From contig NZ_ARQI01000108.1 of assembly GCF_000384655.1 (NCBI RefSeq), positions 1 to 47,137 of the forward strand: a stretch of 47,137 nucleotides of DNA, read 5' to 3'. This stretch comes from Brachyspira innocens ATCC 29796. GTDB taxonomy: Bacteria; Spirochaetota; Brachyspiria; Brachyspirales; Brachyspiraceae. Positions 24,042 to 32,673 of this stretch are shown in pieces. Made by a program: the position numbers and the translations under genes. Below the pieces are notes generated by a model. That model was not told where the DNA came from and did not search any database. It was given only the letters and a program-made list of their open reading frames with translations. Positions within the stretch are counted from its first letter, which is position 1. Each line of letters starts with the position of its first letter.

Positions 24042-24312
24042 CAAAAGTGCTAATTTTTTATAATATGATTTTAGCAATCATTATTAAATAAATTCTTAAA
24101 TTTACTCAATACTTGTATAAATACTATAATTTCTAATTAAGTTATAAAGATAATGAATATAAAAAATAAAAATGAAGCAGTAAATTTTAAAGGGAGGGGT
24201 ATATAAATAAATTTTAAAACTTATTTTTCACTCCCCACCCTCTAGGATTATGACTTTAATTTGTAATTATTGTTTTTCATTTCTTTTTTATTTTACATGT
24301 TATTTTTGCTGC

Positions 24313-24400
24313 CCACCCAAGATTTTTTTAAATTTATAGCGTATTCTCACCGCACGCAGAATAAGACTAAAAATATAGATTTCTTTGTAATTCAAATTTT
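24313..24400 (+). repeat. Diverged intergenic direct repeat, copy 2
   Basis: Second copy of the sequence at 23829-23910, about 75% similar by eye. Confidence 0.6.
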
Positions 24401-24571
24401 ATTATATTATTAATTTGGTTTACCGTGCGTTAAATAATTTTTAAATCTAATCAACATTTTGGTGTATACTGAAATTTATAATTATGAGTTTTAAAGTGAT
24501 AAAAGCTGATAACTGATGAAGGAAGTTTAGAGTGATTTCTTAGCGAGTTTATCACTAGCAACAATAATAAA

Positions 24572-25240
24572 TTAAATATATTTGCTTGCTTCTTTTATGC
24601 TGAGATTAGCCATATTCTCTTTATGCCTTTCTATAAAATCTCTTACCCAATCAGGATTAGTTTTGCTGTAATCTCTTAATGCCCAGCCTATTGCTTTGTT
24701 TATAAAAAACTCTTTATTGTTTAAATTGTTTATTATAATTTTCTCTAATAATTCTGTATTTGTTTTATCTTTTCTTGAAAGCTGATGATCTATAGCTATT
24801 CTTCTAAGCCAAATATTATCAGATAAAGACCATTCTAAAAGTATGTCATTAACTGTTTCATCTTTTAAAGCAATATCTCCGATAATTCTATCCAAAAAAT
24901 CTATAGTATCCCACCATGATTTTGTGAGGGCATATGTTTTTAATTTTTCTATATGAGTTTTATTTAAATATTTATTTTTTAAAATAAGATAATCTATTGC
25001 GGCATACTGAAATTCTCTGTATTTGTTTTTATAGCATTTATCTGTAAAGTTAAAATCGATATATTCTTTTTCATCTTTTGGAATTGTCTTAAATACTTTT
25101 TTCTGAGCTTCTTTTCTCTCTTTTGAATGAATACCCAAAAACTCAAAATTATTTTTCATATATTTACCCATTGAAGCCGCTTCTTTATTGTTTTGTAATA
25201 TTTCAAATTCTTTTGAGAGATTATTATATAAATCATTCAT
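24572..25240 (-). CDS. AlkD-like DNA alkylation repair protein
   Basis: A 222-residue HEAT-like-repeat protein of the AlkC/AlkD DNA glycosylase family, which removes bulky or positively charged alkylated bases such as 7-methylguanine. Typical features are the N-terminal helices with FLGIHSKERKEAQKK, the KSWWDTIDFL segment near 107-116 carrying the conserved Trp and the Asp that stabilises the lesion, WLRRIAIDHQL, and the C-terminal KAIGWALRDYSKTNPDWVRDF. The start is 17 bases after the dehydrogenase stop with AAGG upstream, so the two are probably co-transcribed, though no functional link is evident. Confidence 0.9.
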   Translation of the reverse strand: MNDLYNNLSKEFEILQNNKEAASMGKYMKNNFEFLGIHSKERKEAQKKVFKTIPKDEKEYIDFNFTDKCYKNKYREFQYAAIDYLILKNKYLNKTHIEKLKTYALTKSWWDTIDFLDRIIGDIALKDETVNDILLEWSLSDNIWLRRIAIDHQLSRKDKTNTELLEKIIINNLNNKEFFINKAIGWALRDYSKTNPDWVRDFIERHKENMANLSIKEASKYI

Positions 25241-25257
25241 TTGATAAAGCCTTAAAA

Positions 25258-26262
25258 TTATTTGTCAAAAATATATTTATAAACATGCTCTGATAAAGGT
25301 ATTCCTTCTTTTAGATAATTCTTTGAACAAGCCTCTTTTCTTTCGCCCGGTATTGATATAGTTTCACCCTCTTTTAAGGCTGGCTCTTTTCTTATATCAT
25401 CGATGAATGACTGAACAGTGTTTAAATATGTGTCTAAATCATTATAAACAGCAGGATCAACGACAAGCATAAATGTAGAAAGATTTCTTTTTTTATCCAT
25501 GTCTCCGTACATTTTTACAAGGTTATTGCAGTATGCCTGACCTATTAAAAGTCCAGTAAAAGCTTCAACCATAGTCATTATTAAATACCCTTTAACTCCT
25601 CCAAAAGGTACAACATATTTTATTTCATTAGGGTTGGAACTAGGATTGCCATTTTCATCAACGCCCCAATGCATGGGTACTGTTTCATTATTTTCTCTTG
25701 CTGTAAATATGCGTCCGAGTGATACCTCGCTTGTTGCCATGTCTCCTAGTATAAAATCTTTTTTAGCTGGAAATCCATAGCTTATAGGATTAGTACCAAA
25801 GAAAGATCTTTTTCCTCCAAAAGGTATAACGCAAGGATCCGTATTAACCATTATTAGAGAGACTTTATTTTGATCTATTGCCATTTTATTATAATACCCT
25901 AAAGCTCCTGCATGACTATTATTTTTTATTCCTATTAAAGCTATTCCCTGTTTTTCAACAGTTTCCAAAGCCCATTCCATAGCATACTGACTTGCCACAT
26001 GTCCGAATCCTCCGTCAGCGTCCATCAATGCAAATGCTGGTTTTTTTAATTCTATATTAAATTTTGAATCTAAATTTATACCGCCTTGTTTTATTCTATT
26101 TATATAATGTTCTACTCTTAATACTCCATGAGAATGTATGCCTCTAATATCCGCATAAATAAGTACATCTGTTACAATGCCTGCCTGCTCATTTGATACT
26201 CCTGCAGATTTGAATTTATTATATACTGCATCCATTAATTCTTCTGCCTTGACTTTTATCAT
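25258..26262 (-). CDS. Ldh_2-family malate/lactate/ureidoglycolate-type dehydrogenase
   Basis: A 334-residue NAD(P)-dependent 2-hydroxyacid dehydrogenase of the Ldh_2 (YlbC/AllD/YiaK) family, unrelated in fold to classical LDH/MDH. Family features are the RGIHSHGVLRVEHY segment near residues 40-53 with the catalytic His, GIKNNSHAGALGYY near 106-119, and the FFGTNPISYGFPA substrate loop. Likely substrates are malate, sulfolactate, ureidoglycolate or diketogulonate; sequence does not decide. AAGG lies upstream. Followed by the AlkD-like gene. Confidence 0.88.
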   Translation of the reverse strand: MIKVKAEELMDAVYNKFKSAGVSNEQAGIVTDVLIYADIRGIHSHGVLRVEHYINRIKQGGINLDSKFNIELKKPAFALMDADGGFGHVASQYAMEWALETVEKQGIALIGIKNNSHAGALGYYNKMAIDQNKVSLIMVNTDPCVIPFGGKRSFFGTNPISYGFPAKKDFILGDMATSEVSLGRIFTARENNETVPMHWGVDENGNPSSNPNEIKYVVPFGGVKGYLIMTMVEAFTGLLIGQAYCNNLVKMYGDMDKKRNLSTFMLVVDPAVYNDLDTYLNTVQSFIDDIRKEPALKEGETISIPGERKEACSKNYLKEGIPLSEHVYKYIFDK

Positions 26263-26591
26263 AATTGCAAAACCTTTTATTTTATATTTTTAGTAAACAT
26301 AACAAAGTTTACATAATTATAAATATAATGTCAATAACTATTATTTTGTTTTTTATAATTATTATTAGTTTTTAGTGCATACTTAAACAATTATAATATA
26401 TCAAAAATAAAATCATATTTTGTTTTTAATATCTGGGGCTTTGCTGCGAAGCATACAGTCATGCCAAACCCCACTTCTTTTGACGAAGCCAGCCACTCTG
26501 CGTGCCGTAGACAAGTGAAGGGGGAAAAGAACAATAAAAAATTGACAAACTTAAAAATTTTTAGTATATCTTTATTTATTTTAATATTATA
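26263..26591. other. Intergenic region with GC-rich repeat core
   Basis: About 330 bases. Bases 26431-26525 form a GC-rich island in otherwise A/T-rich DNA, flanked by CCCCACTTC and GAAGGGGG and containing CTCTGCGTGCCGTAGACAAG (26496-26515), a member of the dispersed core family. No ORF. Confidence 0.6.
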
Positions 26592-28145
26592 TTAATTCTT
26601 GCTAGGTATACCGAAAGGCATTCTTAATTTTACTATGGTACCTGCACCTTCTGAACTGTCTATATTAATAGTACCCTGCATAGTATCAAGCAAATCTTTT
26701 ACAACGGAGAGTCCTATTCCCATTCCGCCGTATTCTCTTTCAAATCTTGAATCAGCCTGATAAAAAGGTATAAATATCTTTTTTAATTTACTAGGTTTAA
26801 TTCCCTTTCCAGTATCTTTAACAGTTATTTCTATTTCATTAGGTATAATATTTTTCATAGTGTGATAATTAAATAAGTCTGGAGAAAAATCAAGCTCTTT
26901 TTTTTCTATAGTGTCTAATGTTCTTATATTTATAGATATAGTTCCAGATTTTGTGAATTTGAAAGCATTTGATATAATTCCTTCCATAATAAGCCTGAAT
27001 CTTTCATGGTATCCTATTAATATACGGCAGTTTTTTTCTATATTCATCTCTATTTTTATATCTTTAGGATAAATAAATTTGTATCCGTCTATTATGATAT
27101 TAAGTTCTTCTTCTACATCAAACTCAGATACATATTTAGAAGCCTCATCATCTTTTAAAGCTATTTGTATAAGGTTATTATTAGTATCATAAAGTTTTTT
27201 AATGCTTCTTGAAACTATATTAAAAAACTCTTCTCTTTTTTCTTCAGGCATATTATTTTTTTTAAGTAAATTAATATATCCCATAATTTCAGTAAAAGGG
27301 TGTCTTAATTCATGCGAAACAGTAGCTTTAAACTCTCTTATGAGCCTGTTGTAGTGTTCAGCACTTTTTTTAAGCGAACTAATTTCATTTAGAAGTGTAT
27401 GAAGCCTTTTCTGAAGTATTAGATTATGATTTTTCTGATGTTCATACATTATTGAAAAATAAAGTCTGTGAAGTCCTATTTCAGTACCAGCATTTTTTAT
27501 AATACCTTCCTTACACCATCTCATAGCTTTATCAAAAGGAACAAAAAAAGTTTCTATACTCTCTTCCATAACAGAGCCGTCAGTTTTTATTTCTTTTTTG
27601 GGAGTAATTCCAGTAATATCGCAGGTAGCAATATTTATTCTTTCTGTGATAATACCAGATGAGCTGTAATATCTATGCCCTAATACATTTATACTTTTTA
27701 ACGGCACAGAATATCCAGTTTCTTCTTCAAGTTCTCTTTGTGCACATTTTTTTATTCCATTATTTGGATTTTTATCATTCATTTCATCTTCTTCAAGCAT
27801 TCCAGCAGGAAACTCCAAAAAGTTCATTATATGTTCATCTATATCTTCTGGGTTTTTACCAGTCATCACTTTTTCTCTATAGTAAACAACAGGTCTGAAA
27901 GTACTTATCATAAGTACCTGTACTTGATTATCTATATAGCAATATGGTACTATAATAACAGCATCTCTTCCTTTCCTATTTATTATATCGCAGTTATATT
28001 CTTTGGAAAAAGAACCGTCATCATATTCATTGACAGCAATGAATCTCTCTAAATTAACAAATCCAGTATCTAATTGAATTGGCGGAGATTTTTTAAAGAA
28101 TTTTGTATCTTTCACTTTTTTAACTTTTTTGTTATTATTATTCAT
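26592..28145 (-). CDS. Nudix hydrolase domain fused to a histidine kinase
   Basis: A 517-residue soluble protein with an unusual domain order. Residues about 60-230 are a Nudix domain resembling ADP-ribose pyrophosphatases: EFPAGMLEEDE at 111-121 and RELEEETGY at 137-145, with a longer-than-usual loop inside the Nudix box. A coiled helix at 236-270 leads to a HisKA domain with the H-box SHELRHPF and phospho-acceptor His278, and a HATPase domain with Asn393, DTGKG at 444-448 and GGMGIG at 473-478. There is no membrane segment or receiver domain. The Nudix part could sense or hydrolyse a nucleotide such as ADP-ribose. It lies 32 bases after an RsbW-like kinase gene. Confidence 0.9.
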   Translation of the reverse strand: MNNNNKKVKKVKDTKFFKKSPPIQLDTGFVNLERFIAVNEYDDGSFSKEYNCDIINRKGRDAVIIVPYCYIDNQVQVLMISTFRPVVYYREKVMTGKNPEDIDEHIMNFLEFPAGMLEEDEMNDKNPNNGIKKCAQRELEEETGYSVPLKSINVLGHRYYSSSGIITERINIATCDITGITPKKEIKTDGSVMEESIETFFVPFDKAMRWCKEGIIKNAGTEIGLHRLYFSIMYEHQKNHNLILQKRLHTLLNEISSLKKSAEHYNRLIREFKATVSHELRHPFTEIMGYINLLKKNNMPEEKREEFFNIVSRSIKKLYDTNNNLIQIALKDDEASKYVSEFDVEEELNIIIDGYKFIYPKDIKIEMNIEKNCRILIGYHERFRLIMEGIISNAFKFTKSGTISINIRTLDTIEKKELDFSPDLFNYHTMKNIIPNEIEITVKDTGKGIKPSKLKKIFIPFYQADSRFEREYGGMGIGLSVVKDLLDTMQGTINIDSSEGAGTIVKLRMPFGIPSKN

Positions 28146-28177
28146 AAGCAGAAACTCTTTTTTATTAAAATTATTTT

Positions 28178-28660
28178 TTATTGTTCTTTTTGAATAAATT
28201 TTATTAGAGTGATGGAATTGCCCTTTTTATTGAATTTTACTTCATCAAAATATGATTTAATCATCATCATTCCTCTTCCGCTTTCACGAGCAAATCCGTC
28301 ATTATTGATTTTTTTTGCTTCTTGTTTAGGCTTAAATCCAAGTCCCTGATCTTTTACATTGATATTAATATTATCATCTTCTATTTTTAATAGTATTTCA
28401 ACATGTGTATTTTTTGCTTTATCAGTTTTCAAAAGTTCTTTTAACTTTTTATTATAAATATTTTTTTTAAGCCATTCTTTTTTAGTTTCATAAAGTACAT
28501 TTAAATTCCCATGTTCTATAGCATTCATAATTACTTCATATAATGCTGAGGCAAAGAGATCTAATTCATTATTTCCTATATATTTTTTTACCTCTAAGCA
28601 TATTTCTTCTATTAACGGAGTAATATCTTCTAACTTGTTTTCGAGAATATACTTTTTCAT
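28178..28660 (-). CDS. RsbW-like anti-sigma factor serine/threonine kinase (HATPase_c_2)
   Basis: A 160-residue single-domain GHKL ATPase. The N-box YEVIMNAIEHGN (41-52), the G1 box KDQGLGF near 107-113 and the G2 box GRGMMMIKSYFDEV near 130-143 match the RsbW/SpoIIAB family, which binds sigma factors or phosphorylates STAS-domain antagonists. An insert of about 25 charged residues separates the N-box from the core strands. It is the first gene of a two-gene operon with the Nudix-kinase fusion. No STAS or sigma gene is adjacent. Confidence 0.9.
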   Translation of the reverse strand: MKKYILENKLEDITPLIEEICLEVKKYIGNNELDLFASALYEVIMNAIEHGNLNVLYETKKEWLKKNIYNKKLKELLKTDKAKNTHVEILLKIEDDNININVKDQGLGFKPKQEAKKINNDGFARESGRGMMMIKSYFDEVKFNKKGNSITLIKFIQKEQ

Positions 28661-28753
28661 TCTATTATTATATCACCATAACAATATTATATCAAATTTT
28701 AATTGCTATATAAAATTATGATTTTGTTATTTTTTTGATTATATATTATGTAC

Positions 28754-28782
28754 TTGACAAAATATTTTTTATATAGTAGAAT
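28754..28782 (+). promoter_or_regulatory. Sigma-70-type promoter of the rpmH cluster
   Basis: TTGACA (28754-28759), a 17-base spacer and TAGAAT (28777-28782), about 75 bases before rpmH. Confidence 0.75.
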
Positions 28783-28858
28783 ACTTCAGTACATTTGTAT
28801 AATTTTTTTTGATAAAAATCTAATTTAAGAAATATAATCTTTTTTAAGGAGAAAATAA

Positions 28859-29002
28859 ATGAAACGAACTTATCAGCCAAGTAAGCTGCGCCGTGCTAGA
28901 AAATTTGGCTTTTTTAAACGTATGGCAACAAAACATGGACGCGATGTTTTAAAACGCAGAAGAAGAAAAGGCAGATACCGCTTAACTGCAGCAGATGAAT
29001 AA
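28859..29002 (+). CDS. rpmH: 50S ribosomal protein L34
   Basis: A 47-residue highly basic protein beginning [18 protein letters not shown], with the invariant L34 core [19 protein letters not shown] and the end RLTAADE. It is a structural protein of the large ribosomal subunit. AAGGAG lies eight bases upstream of the ATG. It heads the conserved rpmH-rnpA-yidD-yidC-jag cluster and uses more GC-rich codons (CGC, CTG, GGC) than its neighbours, as expected for a highly expressed gene. Confidence 0.98.
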   Translation: MKRTYQPSKLRRARKFGFFKRMATKHGRDVLKRRRRKGRYRLTAADE

Positions 29003-29060
29003 TGCTATTAAGCAATTATTAAAAACAGTACTTATGGAAAACTGTGATAGGGAATATTAG

Positions 29061-29408
29061 TTGAAATTATATAGTAAAGAGCGGTTAAAACTTAGAAATG
29101 ATATATCAGCTTTCTTTAATAAGAATAATAATATAAAAAGAATAAGCAATTCCAGTTATACTCTTCTTATTCTAAAGAATAATCGCTGGTATAGCAGGTT
29201 TGCTGTGGCTATCAAAAAAAATAAAACTAATTCTGTTGGCAGAAACAGGGTAAAAAGAATAGTAAGAGAAATATTTAGAAGCGAGAAAGCTAAAATCCCT
29301 AGAGGCTATGATTATTTTATTATTATTAATAAATTTGATAGTTATTATTCCCCTTCTTTTAATGATTGTAAAAGAGATTTGATAAAGTTATTTCAGAAGG
29401 TTCTATAA
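29061..29408 (+). CDS. rnpA: Ribonuclease P protein component
   Basis: A 115-residue basic protein that helps the RNase P RNA bind and mature pre-tRNAs. The conserved RNR motif lies at 61-66 (RNRVKR) and is followed by IVREIFR. The RFAVAIKKN strand and the YDYFIIIN segment also fit. Translation starts at TTG, with AGGGA nine bases upstream. It lies 58 bases after rpmH and three bases before yidD. Confidence 0.95.
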   Translation: MKLYSKERLKLRNDISAFFNKNNNIKRISNSSYTLLILKNNRWYSRFAVAIKKNKTNSVGRNRVKRIVREIFRSEKAKIPRGYDYFIIINKFDSYYSPSFNDCKRDLIKLFQKVL

Positions 29409-29411
29409 ATT

Positions 29412-29621
29412 ATGAAACATATTCTTTTACTTTTAATTTTTTTCTATCAAAAGGCTGTCTCCCCTTATCTGAGGCCTTCATGCAGATATATACCTTCATG
29501 CTCAGAGTATGCTAAACAAGCTGTTATTAAATATGGGGCTATAAAAGGCAGTTTCCTTGCAATTGCCAGAGTACTGAGATGTAATCCTCTAGCAAAAAAA
29601 ATATATGATCCTGTACCATAA
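29412..29621 (+). CDS. yidD: Membrane protein insertion efficiency factor YidD
   Basis: A 69-residue protein of the YidD/DUF37 family, thought to assist YidC-dependent insertion of membrane proteins. The hallmark FFYQKAVSPYLRPSCRYIPSCSEYAKQA and RVLRCNPLAK segments are intact, including the conserved cysteines. It follows rnpA by three bases and precedes yidC. Confidence 0.97.
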   Translation: MKHILLLLIFFYQKAVSPYLRPSCRYIPSCSEYAKQAVIKYGAIKGSFLAIARVLRCNPLAKKIYDPVP

Positions 29622-29708
29622 TCTTTTTTGCAAAGACCATCTTCCTTTTTAATTGCTTAAATAAATCTTGTTTGTTGTAATAATTGATTTAAGGAGCTTT
29701 GATATTTT

Positions 29709-31589
29709 ATGAGCAATAATAAAAGAATGGTTATAGCATTCGCCCTTACAGCTATAATATTATTCGTATATATGTTCTATCAGTCTAAAGTAATGAAGCC
29801 TGTATATAGTTCAAATACTAACACTAACTCAGCAGCGGCTTCAAATAATATAGAAAATAATAATAATAATACTGCAAATTATTTACTAGATACTGCTCAA
29901 ATGCAAAATTTTGCAAAAATAGAAGATACTAATGCATTACCTTTAAATAATGAAAAAATATTGGAAAATGAGTATGTTATAGCCTCTTTTAAAAATGGTT
30001 CTTTATTTTCTTATAAGCTGAAAAATTATTATCCTCAAGATTTGGGCAGAGATGCTACTAATGAAATTATTGATATGGTAGAGCAGGTTTATGAAGGCAT
30101 TTATCCTTTTACTGTGACTTTTCAGAATCTTTCTAACTCCATTGCAATGCCTGAAAATTTAAACTATCAGTTAATTTCAAATGAAAATAATGATTTGGTA
30201 AGCTATAGTGCATTAGCTCTTATAGATAATGTTCCAGTAAGAATTACAAAGACTTTCAGTTTCGGAGAAGATCCTTATCAGTTAAAAAACTCTGTAACTA
30301 TAGAAAATATAGGAGAAAAAGATTTGTCTCTATTCTATTCTTATTTCTTGGCTACTGGAATAGGGCCTTACAGGACAGATAAAAATTCTGTGAGAGAAGA
30401 TGCTACAAGAGCTCAGTACCTAATAAAGGGAAACGGTAAATCAAAAATATTATTAACAGGCGATATAGTAAAAGATAATATATTTTCAAGATTATTCGGT
30501 TCTTCTTCAAGAGGAATAAAAACTAATCAGATGAGATATAGTGTATATGAAGGTCAGGATAAATGGGCAGCTTTAAATAACAGATATTTTGCTATAATTT
30601 CTTCATCAGCTCAGCCTGATAATACGGTTTTTGAAACTATGACTTTCTCAAAACCTTCAACTAATGAATACAGAAATGATTTTCATTTAGCAAATTTGGT
30701 TTCTAAACACAGTATTAAAAGCGGTTCTTCTATAACTGATACTTATTCAGTATTTATGGGACCTAAAGTTAGAAGATTATTTTCTAAATATTATGTGGAA
30801 GAATCTTATGAATCAATATTTCAGGAATCTTTCTTGGGTATTAATTTAAGACCTTTGACATATATATTAGATATTATGCTTAACGGATTATATAATATAA
30901 CCAAAAACTATGCTTGGGCTATACTTTTATTTACATTGTTATTTAAAATAGTTACTTTCCCATTAAATAATGCTTCTTATAAATCTATGAAGAGGATGCA
31001 GTTAGTAAATCCTAAAATAGAACGTATAAGAGAGCAGTATAAAGATAACCCAGATAAATTAAATGCTGAAATAATGGCAATATACAAAAAAGAGAAGATT
31101 AATCCTTTAGGAGGCTGTTTTCCTATGCTTCTTCCATTCCCTCTTTTGATAGCATTCTTCTATCTTATGCAGTCTATGGTAGAGCTTAGAAATACACCTT
31201 TTTTATGGATAACAGACCTTTCATCGCCAGACAGATTATTTGTGTTTCCAGCAGGTTTGCCTATATTAGGAGGATTTAACTTTAATTTATTCCCTATACT
31301 AATGGCAATAACCAGTTATTTAAGTATGAAACTGCAGCCTTCTTCTTCAGCAGGCGGCTCTTCTTCTGCAGCAGCTCAAATGAAGATGATGACTACTATT
31401 TTCCCGCTTATGATGCTTCTTATGTTCTATAACTTTGCAAGCGGACTTGCTTTATATTGGACAGCACAAAACGTATTCGGTGTAGCTCAGCAGTTTATAA
31501 CTTCAAAATTAGATAAATCATCAAATAATATTATAGAAGAAGAGGAAACAAAAATAACTACAAAAAAGAAAAAAAGGAAAAAGAAGTAA
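29709..31589 (+). CDS. yidC: Membrane protein insertase YidC
   Basis: A 626-residue YidC/Oxa1/Alb3 insertase of the Gram-negative type. It has an N-terminal TM helix (about residues 7-25), an Asn-rich linker, a large periplasmic beta-sandwich domain (about 60-360) and a C-terminal insertase core of five TM helices beginning near 385. The core contains FKIVTFPLNNASYKSM and the helical hairpin NPKIERIREQYKDNPDKLNAE. The C-terminus is strongly basic (KKKKRKKK), which suits ribosome contact. AAGGAG precedes the ATG. Confidence 0.97.
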   Translation: MSNNKRMVIAFALTAIILFVYMFYQSKVMKPVYSSNTNTNSAAASNNIENNNNNTANYLLDTAQMQNFAKIEDTNALPLNNEKILENEYVIASFKNGSLFSYKLKNYYPQDLGRDATNEIIDMVEQVYEGIYPFTVTFQNLSNSIAMPENLNYQLISNENNDLVSYSALALIDNVPVRITKTFSFGEDPYQLKNSVTIENIGEKDLSLFYSYFLATGIGPYRTDKNSVREDATRAQYLIKGNGKSKILLTGDIVKDNIFSRLFGSSSRGIKTNQMRYSVYEGQDKWAALNNRYFAIISSSAQPDNTVFETMTFSKPSTNEYRNDFHLANLVSKHSIKSGSSITDTYSVFMGPKVRRLFSKYYVEESYESIFQESFLGINLRPLTYILDIMLNGLYNITKNYAWAILLFTLLFKIVTFPLNNASYKSMKRMQLVNPKIERIREQYKDNPDKLNAEIMAIYKKEKINPLGGCFPMLLPFPLLIAFFYLMQSMVELRNTPFLWITDLSSPDRLFVFPAGLPILGGFNFNLFPILMAITSYLSMKLQPSSSAGGSSSAAAQMKMMTTIFPLMMLLMFYNFASGLALYWTAQNVFGVAQQFITSKLDKSSNNIIEEEETKITTKKKKRKKK

Positions 31590-31654
31590 TAATTATTTAT
31601 CAAATTAGGAGTAATAACAAAATATTACTTATCATATAGAAAGGAGGAGATACT

Positions 31655-32362
31655 ATGTTAGTAAAAGAGTTTAGTGGTAAATCAGAAAAGGAAGCCGTTA
31701 GCAAGGCACTAGAAGAACTTAATCTTACAGAAGATCAGGTGAGAATAGAGGTAGTAGATAAAGGCAAACGTTCTTTATTAGGTTTTGGAGAGGAATCACC
31801 AACTATTATACGTGTTTATTATGAAGAAATTTCTACTAATTTAGGCGAGTTTCAATCTATAGTATCTAATATATTAAAGTATATGGGAGTTGAAGCTGAA
31901 GTTACCGCTAAAGAAGAAAGCGAAAAAAGAATTTATATTAACATTTCAACAGAGGATTCAGGAGTTTTAATAGGTAAAAAAGGTGCTACTTTAGAGGCTT
32001 TGCAGTTTGTTATTTCATTAATAGCTTCCAAAAAATTTAATGATGATACCGAAAGACATATTATATTAGATGTTGACGGCTATAGAGAAAGAAGAGAAGA
32101 AACACTAAAACATATAGCACGTCAGGCTGCTCAGCAGGCTAAAAAAACAAGAAGAGTAGTTGCTTTGGATCCTATGTCGCCTTATGAAAGAAGAATTATA
32201 CATTTGGAACTTCAGAATGATAATGATGTTGAAACAAAAAGTGACGGAGAGCCGCCATACAGAAGTGTAAAAGTTTATTCAAAAAGAAAAGGCGGATACA
32301 ACAATAATAAAAGATATAATGACAGAGGCGGATATAATAAATCATATTATAGAAACAGATAA
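31655..32362 (+). CDS. jag: RNA-binding protein Jag/KhpB
   Basis: A 235-residue protein with a Jag-N domain (residues 1-55, including KGKRSLLGFG), a type-II KH domain with IGKKGATLEALQ near 107-118, and an R3H domain (TRRVVALDPMSPYERRIIH near 165-183). The tail is rich in Arg, Gly, Asn and Tyr and probably disordered and RNA-binding. KhpB proteins bind RNA with KhpA and affect cell division and envelope growth in other bacteria. It ends the rpmH cluster. AAGGAGGAG directly precedes the start. Confidence 0.95.
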   Translation: MLVKEFSGKSEKEAVSKALEELNLTEDQVRIEVVDKGKRSLLGFGEESPTIIRVYYEEISTNLGEFQSIVSNILKYMGVEAEVTAKEESEKRIYINISTEDSGVLIGKKGATLEALQFVISLIASKKFNDDTERHIILDVDGYRERREETLKHIARQAAQQAKKTRRVVALDPMSPYERRIIHLELQNDNDVETKSDGEPPYRSVKVYSKRKGGYNNNKRYNDRGGYNKSYYRNR

Positions 32363-32385
32363 TAAAAAAGGTTTATTATAATTTT

Positions 32386-32414
32386 AAGGGAGGCTTTATA
32401 GCTTCCCTTTTTTG
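32386..32414 (+). terminator. Terminator of the rpmH-jag cluster
   Basis: AAGGGAGGC (32386-32394) pairs with GCTTCCCTT (32401-32409) with one G-T pair, followed by a T run. Confidence 0.88.
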
Positions 32415-32673
32415 TTATTTTATTAAAAGTATTTGTCAATTTTTTTATTCAACTTTAGGCCAATCCCCCCAGTCTGTGTGCCGTAGACAAGCGAGTGCGG
32501 AAAAAAGTTGATAATTCTATATAAAGTGTATTATTTGACAAAATAAAATTGTTACAGTATATAATAATATAACTATATACAAATTTTCAACATGTATAAT
32601 AAATAAAATCCTAATTGCATTTGGCTTTTTATCGATAATGAAAACGATACATATTATACTATGGAGTAATCAA
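32415..32673. other. Intergenic region with palindromic element and promoter repeat
   Basis: About 260 bases. It contains inverted arms CAACTTT (32450-32456) and AAAGTTG (32504-32510) around a GC-rich core with TCTGTGTGCCGTAGACAAGC, followed directly by promoter-bearing repeat copy B. Confidence 0.7.
32503..32563 (+). repeat. Promoter-bearing intergenic repeat, copy B, upstream of the GerMN gene
   Basis: It matches 22629-22689 over about 60 bases. TTGACA (32535-32540), a 17-base spacer and TATATA (32558-32563) form a likely promoter 110 bases before the GerMN gene; TATAAT at 32560-32565 is an alternative -10. Confidence 0.75.

Larger units (their letters stand above)
23689..24571. other. Long repeat-rich region without genes
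   Basis: About 870 bases with no credible ORF. It contains two diverged copies of an 85-base sequence (near 23829-23910 and 24313-24400, both with ACCGCACGCAGA), a small palindrome at 24018-24041, short GC-rich islands and a 9-bp inverted repeat at its end (24495-24503/24548-24556). Confidence 0.65.

Noticed and set aside
28661-28858. Possible replication origin next to rpmH
   Set aside because: The rpmH cluster is often near oriC, but no dnaA or dnaN gene and no DnaA-box cluster is visible; the region is explained by a normal promoter.
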